Source: Glandiceps talaboti
Taxonomy: Eukaryota > Hemichordata > Enteropneusta > Spengelidae
Assembly: GCF_964340395.1 (NCBI RefSeq)
Contig: NC_135567.1
Location: 11,948,984 to 12,012,983, forward strand
Direction: 5' to 3'
DNA: 64,000 bases
Shown: in pieces, positions 21,642 through 31,370 of the stretch
Layout: the number at the start of each line of letters is the position of its first letter
How positions within the stretch are numbered: the first letter of the stretch is position 1
The notes under the pieces: model-generated
Databases searched by the model: none
What the model saw: the letters and a program-made list of their open reading frames with translations, nothing else
Told to the model about the DNA's origin: nothing
Translations under genes and position numbers: made by a program

Positions 21642-24600
21642 TCACTCTGGAGTCTCGTTCTTGCAACCTGTTTGTGACTTTTTATGCAAATTAAGTTGAA
21701 CTCGTTGATTGAATCCCTTTCCACACACATCACATTTAAATGGCCTCTCTCCTGTATGAAGTCTCAGGTGAATCTTCAGAGCATCCTTTCGAGTACAAGC
21801 CTTACCGCAATAGTCACAAACAAAATCTTTTGTGTCCTTATGCGTGAGCTCATGTTTGTTCAGATCTTTCCTCGCGAAAAATCCTTTACCGCAAGTTTCA
21901 CAGATAAACGGTTTGATTCCTTGATGTCTTTTGATGTGACTATTCAGGTTCCCCTTGTGTCTGAAGGTCTTACCGCACTGTTCACACATGAAGTCTTTCT
22001 CTTCAGAGTGTATCTCAACATGTCTCTCGAGAAGTCTCCTATGCGCGAATCCTTTTCCGCACATTTTACAAATATGAGTTTTTTCACCGAAGTGATATAT
22101 TTTGTGCCAGTATACAGATTCTTTGCTTTTTAACATCTTGTTACAATACTCACATTTGAAGGTTCTTTCTTCTGAATGTCTTTTTCTGTGATCCACGCAC
22201 GGTTGTTTCCTGTGGAAGCCTCTGTTGCAAATGTCGCAAACAAATGGAAACTTTCCAGTATGGGTTCGCATATGGCATGTAAGAGTATAACGGTTTTTAC
22301 AGACTTCATGACATATCTTACACTGATATTCCTCTATGTGTGATCGTCTATGCATTGTATACCTTGCCGTCATCTGCAAAGTGAACCTTCTATCACAGAA
22401 ATCACATTTGTAACAGCTCGGCTCGGTGTGAACTTTCAAGTGTTCTAGGATTCTTTGGCAATGCGTTCCACTACACTCCACTGTCTGGTAACAAAATGAA
22501 CACTCTACCTGCTGAATTGGATGGTTATCAACATGTGTCTTTAAACTAACTCTATCGGTAAACTCCATCTCACAATCTTCAACACTACATCGGTTTCCTG
22601 TCTCTGGTAATTCTCTCACTACTGCATATGTTACAGTATTCTCAAACACTCTTTTCACATCAAGTTTTGCTTTGCAAGGTTTGAGTTCCTCATTTTCTTG
22701 TTCACTATCATCTTTCTTCTCTACAATATTAGACACTTTCTCAGCCTCAGATGATGCTAGAAAATCTTCAATATTCAGCGTACCGCTACAAATGTTATAC
22801 GGAACTCCAGACGACTTGTTCACTTCCTTTTTGCTCCTATTGATGAGTCTACTTATAATGTCTATCTCCATCATTTCTGTGTCTTCTACCTTATCACCTA
22901 CACTGCTGTCTTCAAGTACTTCATCATTCTCACCATCTTCTACATCAGGTCCACCATCTTCCTGTTCAAACATACCATCTTGGTCACGACTTAGCTGAGG
23001 TTCAGAGACATTCTCGCACTCTTCATGTTCATTGTCTTTCTCTTTCTGACATTCTCTGCTTTCGTCAGTTTCATAGTGCCCATGTGATCTTCTGTGACGT
23101 TTCAATAGCTTTTTAGTGTTAAAACCCTGACCACATACTTCACATTTGTAAGGGTATTTGCCTGTATGGATTCTCATATGACATGTTAGTTGGTTGTGAG
23201 TGACAAAGCTTTCCTGACAAACCATACATTGGTATTTGTAATCTCCAGTATGGCTCATCCTATGCTTTCTGTATTTTGATGCAGTAGGGAATCTTTTTTC
23301 ACAGAAATCACACTCAAATGGTTCAGGTTCTGTATGAATTTTCAAATGTCTGAGTACATCAGGTGATTCCATTCCATCATATTTCACTGTTTGGTCACAG
23401 AAAGAACAAACCACTTGTTTGATAGGGTGGTTGTCCAAGTGTGAAATTAAACTATCCCTACTCGGAAAGTCCATCCCACAATTTGTGATCATACACTTGT
23501 TACTTTCAGTTGGTAACTTTGTATGCACATAGTATTTGAATTCAGTCTTTGAAATACGGATCAAATCAAGCTGTGCCGTAAAGAGTTCTTGTTCATTTTT
23601 ATTTGTATTCCCTGTTTGAACTCCAGTATTTGGTTTGTTCTGATACCGTACAACAAAACACTTAGTACTATATTTTCTTATGCTATCCCTAGGATTGGAA
23701 TCAACTTTAATATCAGGAGTCACTTTATCCTTGTTCTTGACTGTAGCCTTTTCCTGAATCTCTCGTTCCTGATGTACAGAAGGATTTCGAGACTCACTAT
23801 GTGACATTAGGTGATCCTTTCCCACTAATGAAATAGATTCATGGAGTGTTGCACTGTCAGCTTGAATCTGAGGTTCTACAGTGTCACCTTTACCTGGATG
23901 TTGTCCGGTGTTGTCAACTTTATCAGGACAATGTTCTGCAGTGTCCATTTTATGAAGCCTATCTCTGTAGTCACCTGTTCTTGGGCTACGGTCTGGCGTG
24001 TCAACTTCCCGGTCTGAGGTGTTATCTTCGTCTGGACTAAGGGCTGAAGCATCATCTGAATCTGGACGATGTTCCACACTGTTATCTCTATCTGGATGAT
24101 GCTCTGTGATGTTATCGTTATCTGGATGATGCTCTGTGGTGTCACCTTTCTCTCGCTGATCACCTGAGGTGTCATCTTTATGTGGATGATGGCCTGTAGC
24201 ATCATCAGGAATTAAACGATCAACTGTGGTGTCCATTTCTTTTGGAAAACGGTCTGCTGTACGTGGCTGAGGAATGTCACTGCACTTGTGCTCACTACAT
24301 ATTGATGATGGTTTTCCATCATTTTCAGAGGAGTATGGAGTGTTCTCATGAATGTCAAAGTGTTCCGATAACTCTCTGTATTGGATAATTTGACGACAGA
24401 TGCTACATTTGAGAGAGTGTTCTCCGAACTCTATCTGTACATTCTCTGTACCTTTACATGCTAGTTCATACTCTTCTACAGTACATAGTAATCCTGTCTG
24501 GTGTACAGTATTTGATAGTTTCTTTACAGAGTATACCACAGTGTCTTTCTCATCACGGCTGTCAAGATATGGTGTATTTGGAATATGGTGATTATTAGTA

Positions 24601-25667
24601 ACTTGTCGATTGGTTGCTCGAGTGTTGTACATCTGTTGTTGGAAAACTTGTACACCTGGTCCAATTTGTGTAGTCATGCTTTGTTGAATATTAGCAGAGG
24701 CGTTAACTTGTACTAAATTTGGGATAGGATATGCAAAAGCCATTACAGGTACACCAGTTGTAATAGGTATTGCAGTCATTGGTGGAATCATTGGTTGAAT
24801 TGGAGAAACAGTCACTGATTGGCTGATAGACGAAGATTCATTTGCACCTGTTGTCCCTTTTGCACCCCTTTTACGTTTGACATTAGTGGTTTCTCTTGCA
24901 CCAGCTGTACGTTTTGCACCTGTATTACTTTGTTTATTTGTAGCTTGTTGATTGGTCGATTGAATTTTGTTGGTCTCAACTTGAACTGGTACCATACTAG
25001 TTGCCATTGGTAAAGAGCCCAGCATGTTTGGGTTTCCCATAATGACATTGGGGTTAGTGATACCGATGTTGTTAAACTGCATTGATGGATGTCGTAAAAC
25101 TGGCTGCATCATTGGATGATACATTGGCACTGCTGTAGCATTTGCAGTATTACCAAAGTTCAACATAGTAGGCGGCACATGAAGTTGTGTGGTGTTCATT
25201 TTGGGATTCAAAGTTTGTTTGGTTTTGTGATGGTCATCATTTTCACTTTCTTGTGAAGTAAAATAATTGGGAGCATTAGCTTGATATTTCTCACCACCAT
25301 GAACTGAACCATTATCTGCTGTAGTGCTTGAAGACACAAAATTGCCAACACAGCTTTGGTCAAATGTCTGGAGTAGATTTTCTATCGTCGTGGCAACCTC
25401 ATCTTTTTCAGAGTCTTCATCACCTGTGCTTTCTGGAGTTGTTTCATCTACATCATGATACATACAGTCACTGCTAAGTTCATGTTCTGACTTTACTTGG
25501 AAATAACCCTCACTGTTCTTTACAATTTTCAAATGTCGTGAGTCTTCACATGTTGTCTTGTAATGTTCACTTGGTTTGTTACTTGACACTGGATTGTCTG
25601 CATTGCCTCGATCTGTAGCAGATTTGGAAACGTTTTTACAGATCTCGTTGCCTTGGTTACCAGACAT
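21642..25667 (-). CDS. C2H2 zinc-finger protein, copy B (ZNF-B)
   Basis: A 1341-residue paralogue of ZNF-A on the opposite strand, tail to tail with it. The open frame extends 30 codons further upstream, but only to a TTG codon and then an in-frame stop at about 25800, so the start chosen is the ATG at 25667 (MSGN), matching ZNF-A. The acceptor is at 25811-25812 (TTTTTTCATTTTTAG on the minus strand). The architecture is identical: acidic N-terminus, NLS-like KRKR, an isolated finger, a five-finger cluster, an acidic linker and an eleven-finger cluster with the final C2HC-type finger. It differs by an expanded HHPD(N/R)DN-type repeat in the middle, which accounts for most of the extra length. 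Long blocks are identical to ZNF-A, while several contact residues in cluster 2 differ. Nuclear DNA binding is inferred from the family. Confidence 0.95.
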   Translation of the reverse strand: MSGNQGNEICKNVSKSATDRGNADNPVSSNKPSEHYKTTCEDSRHLKIVKNSEGYFQVKSEHELSSDCMYHDVDETTPESTGDEDSEKDEVATTIENLLQTFDQSCVGNFVSSSTTADNGSVHGGEKYQANAPNYFTSQESENDDHHKTKQTLNPKMNTTQLHVPPTMLNFGNTANATAVPMYHPMMQPVLRHPSMQFNNIGITNPNVIMGNPNMLGSLPMATSMVPVQVETNKIQSTNQQATNKQSNTGAKRTAGARETTNVKRKRGAKGTTGANESSSISQSVTVSPIQPMIPPMTAIPITTGVPVMAFAYPIPNLVQVNASANIQQSMTTQIGPGVQVFQQQMYNTRATNRQVTNNHHIPNTPYLDSRDEKDTVVYSVKKLSNTVHQTGLLCTVEEYELACKGTENVQIEFGEHSLKCSICRQIIQYRELSEHFDIHENTPYSSENDGKPSSICSEHKCSDIPQPRTADRFPKEMDTTVDRLIPDDATGHHPHKDDTSGDQREKGDTTEHHPDNDNITEHHPDRDNSVEHRPDSDDASALSPDEDNTSDREVDTPDRSPRTGDYRDRLHKMDTAEHCPDKVDNTGQHPGKGDTVEPQIQADSATLHESISLVGKDHLMSHSESRNPSVHQEREIQEKATVKNKDKVTPDIKVDSNPRDSIRKYSTKCFVVRYQNKPNTGVQTGNTNKNEQELFTAQLDLIRISKTEFKYYVHTKLPTESNKCMITNCGMDFPSRDSLISHLDNHPIKQVVCSFCDQTVKYDGMESPDVLRHLKIHTEPEPFECDFCEKRFPTASKYRKHRMSHTGDYKYQCMVCQESFVTHNQLTCHMRIHTGKYPYKCEVCGQGFNTKKLLKRHRRSHGHYETDESRECQKEKDNEHEECENVSEPQLSRDQDGMFEQEDGGPDVEDGENDEVLEDSSVGDKVEDTEMMEIDIISRLINRSKKEVNKSSGVPYNICSGTLNIEDFLASSEAEKVSNIVEKKDDSEQENEELKPCKAKLDVKRVFENTVTYAVVRELPETGNRCSVEDCEMEFTDRVSLKTHVDNHPIQQVECSFCYQTVECSGTHCQRILEHLKVHTEPSCYKCDFCDRRFTLQMTARYTMHRRSHIEEYQCKICHEVCKNRYTLTCHMRTHTGKFPFVCDICNRGFHRKQPCVDHRKRHSEERTFKCEYCNKMLKSKESVYWHKIYHFGEKTHICKMCGKGFAHRRLLERHVEIHSEEKDFMCEQCGKTFRHKGNLNSHIKRHQGIKPFICETCGKGFFARKDLNKHELTHKDTKDFVCDYCGKACTRKDALKIHLRLHTGERPFKCDVCGKGFNQRVQLNLHKKSQTGCKNETPE

Positions 25668-25917
25668 GACGAAGTTTGAATTTGATGGTGTCCTTGTTTC
25701 CACCACAAGATGATTTGAATTGATTTGTTGTGTTGTTTTCCTTCTTGTGGTAGCCAATGATTTAGCTGGGTTCTTCTTTAATTTGTAAGTGAAGTCATAT
25801 CAATCAGGCACTAAAAATGAAAAAAGGGAAAAAGTATGTTAATAGCTAAATTTTAAAACCAAAATTATTAGCATACAATGAATTATTTCAGTCACAGTCT
25901 ATTTTCAATGGATGACA

Positions 25918-26330
25918 CTAAATGCCACTATGCCAAATATGGTAGGCCACCCTTTCATATAATGGTGCATGCCAGACTATAGCTTTAGGGTGAAACTCAA
26001 TCAATGTGGGGTTGTATAATTGTAGGCCAACCCTTTCATATAATGGTTCAGTCCAAATCACAGCTTTTGATTGGCACTCAATTTGGGGTTGGTCAGATTG
26101 GCACTCAATTTGGGGTTGGTCAGTCACCCCTTTTATATAATGGGGTTATCGGCCACCCTTTCATATAATGGTACAGTCCAAGTCCCTGGTTTAGGTTGGA
26201 ACGCGACACGGGCTTGGACGGCCACCGTTTCAAAATAATGGTACAATCCAATTCATTAGTTTAGGTGGAACTCAATGTGCGGCTAGTTGCCCACCCCTTC
26301 CATGTAATGGTACAGTCAAGGTCAAAGCTA
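25918..26330. repeat. Degenerate tandem repeat, about 60-80 bp unit, 6 copies
   Basis: Units carry the landmarks CACCC(T/C)TTCATATAATGG and TTTAGGxTGxAACTCAAT. Spacing is irregular. Confidence 0.75.
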
Positions 26331-26824
26331 TGAGGCAAAGTAATTCATGTGATCTTTATACAGATTACTACTGATTAGTGTTTCTACTAAATTCTAGGTC
26401 AAGGTTACATTTAGAACAGAATATAAGCTGACAGTAAACAGAATTCAATAATTTTTAAATACAGTACAATATACTTTTTTTTTTAATTTTTCCTTCATAC
26501 CTGTGAGTCCATATAATTCATACCTATAAGTCCATATTATATAATTTTATATTCAATAAAATAAAGTTAAATATTAATGCCCTCTCTGTCAACATCACAG
26601 ATGGTAACACTGGCAACAACATAAGCTTGTACTGAGATAGAAATTATCACTTATAACTGATATTTGGGACCCTGATGTTCAAAATTTAACATGTAGTTTA
26701 CATAATAAGTCTCCCCCCCCCCCCCCAGTTCTCTACAAAATTTAGGGACAATCTCACAATGCCACAAAGCTCAATACGTAAACTTCATTTATTCGGGGGA
26801 GGGGTGGGGGGAGGGGGGTCTGGT

Positions 26825-27015
26825 GTCAATGCAATTGCTGAACTTCGTTTTTCGCACTTCTAACCAATTTCGAAAACTTTCGCACCTTCAATGGTAAAAG
26901 CTTCTGTATTTACTAGTGAGATGTTGATAAGCTGACTGACAGAAATTTACTTCTATTAATGTGAGATATGGTCTGGATTTCTGATAGTATTTTGTATGTG
27001 TTTACCATCATCCCC
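26825..27015. repeat. Dispersed repeat (partner 53975-54180)
   Basis: Two copies in the same orientation share TATTTACTAGTGAGATGTTG-like and GTGAGATATGGT sequence over about 190 bp. Non-coding, of unknown class. Confidence 0.7.
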
Positions 27016-27394
27016 TATTTCTTGCGAGATTTGACAATTTTGACAATTTTATTTTTTTTTAAGAAATCCAACAAAATCCCCCATTATTGCTTTATTTTTA
27101 GATGTATGGATTATTCTAAATAAAGTCATTCTCAATAAAAGTTCTGGACCAAAATTTTTGATAGCTCTGTTGGACAAACATTTTTTCTCTCCCAAATGTT
27201 AAATATTAAAAGGTCAAGAAATCCTCCTAGAGTTTAACTGTAATGTTATCTTAGGCCTAACAAAACAAATTGCATGATTCCCAGTACACACAATTTTAGA
27301 ATAGTTGGGGTAGGTAGATAGTTTATTTAATTTTTGTTTTACTTATTTTTTTTTCATGTATGAGTGCCTAGTTCAGGTACTAGTAATTAATGTT

Positions 27395-27600
27395 TTCCCT
27401 TATTTTCCATATGGTTTCTGTGTTATTGGTTTCTTCTCATCAGATGTACAGCCATTACAGATTGGAAGACCAGTTTTATATTGTCTTTCTAATGTAAGTT
27501 GATGTCAGTTTTCCGCATCCACTATTTCTTGTGAGATTTCAAAATTTTTATGATTTTATCATTTTTTTTCTTGAATATGTAAAAAAAAAGTTTAGGATTA
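27395..27600 (+). repeat. Dispersed conserved block (copy 2 of 3)
   Basis: Homologous to 7030-7231 (opposite strand) and 60915-61080. Here the frame retained in the other copies is broken between LSNV and FSASTISCE. Its position, 1.8 kb 5' of ZNF-B, mirrors that of copy 1, 2.4 kb 5' of ZNF-A. Confidence 0.65.
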
Positions 27601-27659
27601 GCGTAAAAAACTAGGTGGGGTCTGGTAACCGGCATTTTTTTGTCTGAGTGTGTGTAAAA

Positions 27660-27925
27660 AATGTCATGTTACCTGAGTGAAACACCAAGCCTACATCATT
27701 TTACATATGTAGCTGTAAATGTCACATTACATTTAAGTGAAAAACCAAGCCTACTTCATTTTAGCTGTAAATGTCATGTTACATTTAAGTGAAAAACCAA
27801 GCCTACTTCATTTTAGCTGTAAATGTCATGTTATATGAGTGAAACATCAAACCAATATCGTTTTAGCTGTAAATGTCATGTTACACGAGTGAAACACCAA
27901 GCCAACATCATTTTAGCTATAACAG
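27660..27925. repeat. About 53-bp tandem repeat, 5 copies, of a dispersed family
   Basis: The unit contains GTAAATGTCATGTTAC and CCAAGCCTAC(A/T)TCATTTTAGC. Single copies of the same motif appear at 14455, 43260 (inverted), 43560 and 55420, so the unit is the terminus of the MITE at 43250-43600 that has become tandem here. Confidence 0.8.
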
Positions 27926-28884
27926 GAATCCAAAAAAATCCACCTCGGTTCTCACACGAGTGTTATCTTATCAGAGGAGATGTAAGGATTATTCTTTTGT
28001 TCTGGGCTAACTAGCTATAGCTCAGCCTCTGCCAGACAACTCATTTTTTTTACCTCGATTTGACACTCTAATCCCACACTGGCCTTTAATTTAAAGGCCT
28101 GATCTACATATAAATAAAACCATATTAAGATGTTGCTTATTATGCAACATTCTGTAGATGACTGTGTAGCACATTCACGGAGCTCACAGATTTTCTATGA
28201 AATTGCTATTTTAGAGAGTATTACAGATTTTTTTTATCTCCTAATGTTGGACCATGGTATAATAAACATACAGGAAAGAAATCTGTCACTGTTTTTTTGA
28301 AATTAGTTGCATTGATATAAATGTGATGTTGATGATTCTGCTGGCTGTTAACCATGAATTTTGTTTGAACTTCAACAGATTATACCTTGTGTAGTAGTAT
28401 GCATACTGTTACTGTTTACATCATAAAGACACAACTGCCCTATACAAAGAGGATTATGGGTAATCTATGCAAATGTGGGAAATTCAAACTGCTGTACAGA
28501 GCACTAGCTTCTGGGTCTTGTTTTCAGCATTTTTTTCTGTGCTCTGGGAAACACACAGGTCATGTATCATGAACAAATTGTTTGTGAATGTCGTAGGATG
28601 GTAACTTGATACACAAATTAGTTGAAAATCAGTCTGTTTGTTTCATAGAATGAAAAAATATTCCAAATGAGACAAATTCCCCTGCAAACAGCTGCTTAGA
28701 TTGTGTGTCATTCAGGATTATTCAAATATGCGGCATTTGCATGTGAAAAACCCAGATAGGGAATGTTTATATTTTGGTGATTACTTGCCAGTGAGTCATC
28801 ACAAGTTCTCCACCTCCAAACATACAGTCAGTCATATGCAAAATAGGGTCCCAGGCACCGCCAGTTGCATGTTTAACTAAATAT

Positions 28885-29012
28885 AGAACATGGTGTAAGT
28901 GATGTTTGTGTTATTTTTATGGTGTCTATCTCAACATGAAACCTTGTGATCAGGCTCACTGATCTTGATAGCTTATTTAGCTTTGACTCGCTTTTGGGGA
29001 AAGAACTGTAAG
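28885..29012. mobile_element. Dispersed element (copy 3 of the 338-445 family)
   Basis: Shares CCTTGTGATCAGGCTCACTG and GGTGTCTATCTCAA(C/T)ATGAA with copy 2 in the same orientation. Non-coding. Confidence 0.65.
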
Positions 29013-29071
29013 GGATTTTCACTATCCCAGACATCAGACGGTGAACGAATGAAACCTGTTACAAATACGGA

Positions 29072-29717
29072 AACTGAATTGGATTAATAACACTTTGCAT
29101 GTAGTATGTAGGAAATACAGAGAGACAAGTTTACATTCCATTATTTGATAAGAACAGTTGTATGACTTCTTCATACAACAGTTCACATTCACAAACAAGT
29201 TCCCCACAATTCTCGCTACCTGCAATACAATTCTACACATCACTGTGGAGTCAAATGGAACGAAGTCACGCGACAATGCGTTCTAATGTCGACAACTACA
29301 CTTCAAGGTCGGCTATGCTAATACACAGGAATGTTTCTTTCCCATTTTCAGTTGTACACATCTCTTGTAATTTTGCTCTGGAAAGATACTACATACATAT
29401 TTAAATTTCCCACCTCAATAATTACATGAGCTTAAAACTTGCCTTTATCTTATTTGTTACAAATTAAACTGTTTGGAAGAAACATTCACGTGTATTAACA
29501 TAGGCGACCAGAAGTGTAGGTGTCGACAAATGCAAGCGCAGTCGCGAGACTGCATTCCATTTGACTCCTTAGCAATGCATAGAATTGTATTGCAGACAGA
29601 GAGAATTAATGTACATGCAAAGAGACCATAACACTGTCCTTACCAAATTATGAAATATTACACAAGTCTCTGCTGTTCCACCATGCTGTGCCAAGTGTTT
29701 TTAATCCAATTCAATTG
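29072..29717. mobile_element. Second long foldback element
   Basis: The left arm (about 29072-29350) and right arm (about 29470-29717) are inverted repeats, roughly 75-80 percent identical by eye. They begin CTGAATTGGATTAA(T/A)AACAC and share ATACAATTCTA, GAGTCAAATGGAA and GTCGACA. The loop is about 120 bp. No transposase frame and no obvious target duplication. The two arms are more diverged than those of the 1.6-kb element. Confidence 0.78.
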
Positions 29718-29814
29718 TTTACTTTTCCTGATTATAACCACCCAGCAGTCTGGGATTGTAAATTATAAAAAAATACTAGTAATGATTTCAGTTGTCATGA
29801 GTATCAGAACTGAG

Positions 29815-30170
29815 AATTTAGTGGAACCCATGGGTGTTAAGAAAACTTTTCTTATACACATACCCTCGGGAACATGTGTCAAAAACAGTAACTAACCTAG
29901 GGGAACACATGGGTGTCAAAAACATAAATAACCTAGGGGAACACATGGGATGTCAAAAACTAACCCGATGGGAACACATAAGGGAACACATGAGTACCAA
30001 AACATAACTAACCTTGGGGGACACATAAGGGAACACATGAGTACAAAACATAACTAACCTAGGGGAACACATGGGTGTCAAAATATTAACTAACCTAGGG
30101 GAATACATAAGGGACCCCATGGGTGTCAAAAACATAACTAACCTAGGGAACACATGGGTGTCCAAAAAAT
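29815..30170. repeat. Irregular minisatellite, about 7 units
   Basis: Units contain AACCTAGGGGAACACATGGG and TGTCAAAAACATAACT with variable spacers. Short ORFs across it are repeat artefacts. Confidence 0.8.
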
Positions 30171-31015
30171 GCAGAACTGAGAGTATCAAATTTGGTCAAC
30201 ATAATGTATACATTATTTTAAAATGTGTTCAAAAAATGGGAAGGAAACTACTGTTTTTTTATAGCGCAGGAAGCTACAAACTGTTCGTACTCAAGGTTCG
30301 GGTTGATTGTGTGGCGCCATGGGGATTACAGAGGATTATGTCTTGATCTCGAGCATAATGTATGCTGAACGTTACTTGAATAACTCAGTCACAATACAGC
30401 ACACGTATTTATCACACTTCGATATAATCCACCGTCTGTGTTCCACTTTTGAGTGATTTAATCCCAAAAAAACTAACAGGAAGCTTGTCGGGCGGTGAGA
30501 AACAGCTTTTTCTTCGCATCATTCCCGACCCCGAACTTCAGTTTTCGAAAATGAACGTAAACAAAAACAACTCACGTGTTTGACGTTTGTTGGGGTGATT
30601 TATCGCACACACAGAACTAACTGCGGACTACAATAACTGTAGCGGTTTCGCTACGTCACTCCTGGTCCCCCGCAATTTTTCTAAATTATGCTTGCACGTT
30701 TTCTGTATATTCCTATAAATCTCGCTAGTCTAACACAAAAAGGTCGCTCGAACCTCCGAAAGTTACCCATAACCATGAACCCGGGATCATGATCGACCAA
30801 CGTAAACACACATTGTCAATGACGATTCACAGACCTAGCGCAGTGGTGTACTGTGTGCACTATGCGAGGCCACAAAAAGCAGCGAGGATATCGTCATTAC
30901 CAATTTACTTACAGGCGGCCCCCACACAAGGAGCTCTGAATACTAGGAACTTCGCGAGCACTCACTTATACGGGAATTGTACTGTCTATGTACACACCGA
31001 TGTGTGGTTACTTAC

Positions 31016-31370
31016 CGGTATATAATCTGCTTGTGGTGCATACACCCGCCTGGGTTTCGAGGTCAGATTGCTGGGGTCGAATCTTATCACCGATGAAAAC
31101 GTCAATAGCGTAGATCTTGCGCACTACCTACACGGAATCTGCAGTTTTGTTGTCATCGACGAAGTATCCACGTACACAGAATTTCCCGTATTTCAGCACA
31201 GACCGCGATTTCATGGACCAGTGGCTTGTATCAAAACAGGTACATCTTTCACGGACGACGGTGGCTTGCCTCGTACATCACGTTTGTCGACACAAAGGAA
31301 TAGGGTCAAAGGTCATTATGTGATGCGCATCGTGAGAGTACCGTTGGTGGCGCACTACTAATAGTTTCGA
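31016..31370 (-). promoter_or_regulatory. Putative promoter and first non-coding exon of ZNF-B
   Basis: A mirrored copy of the ZNF-A block at 2945-3261. Read on the minus strand it carries GCGCCACCAACGG (31353-31341), a perfect DR1 pair of nuclear-receptor half-sites (GGGTCAAAGGTCA on the plus strand, 31303-31315) and CCATGAAATC with downstream similarity. A donor GTAAGT follows at 31015. The ORFs on the plus strand here are not conserved and are probably incidental. Confidence 0.6.

Larger units (their letters stand above)
25811..31015 (-). other. Putative first intron of ZNF-B
   Basis: About 5.2 kb between the candidate donor (GTAAGT on the minus strand, 31015) and the acceptor at 25811. 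It holds the tandem arrays, foldback element and dispersed blocks listed separately. The stretches 26335-26820, 27930-28880 and 30170-31015 show no gene. The last of these becomes CpG-richer toward the promoter. Confidence 0.55.

Noticed and set aside
22672-22998. 108-codon plus-strand ORF opposite the ZNF-B acidic linker
   Set aside because: A serine-rich shadow of GAA/GAT-rich acidic codons on the coding strand.
25668-25757. 30-codon N-terminal extension of ZNF-B
   Set aside because: The extension starts at a TTG, has no in-frame ATG before the upstream stop, and ZNF-A starts at the equivalent MSGN methionine.
30789-31361. Plus-strand ORFs in the ZNF-B promoter region
   Set aside because: Not conserved in the mirrored ZNF-A block, and the CpG-rich composition explains the open frames.
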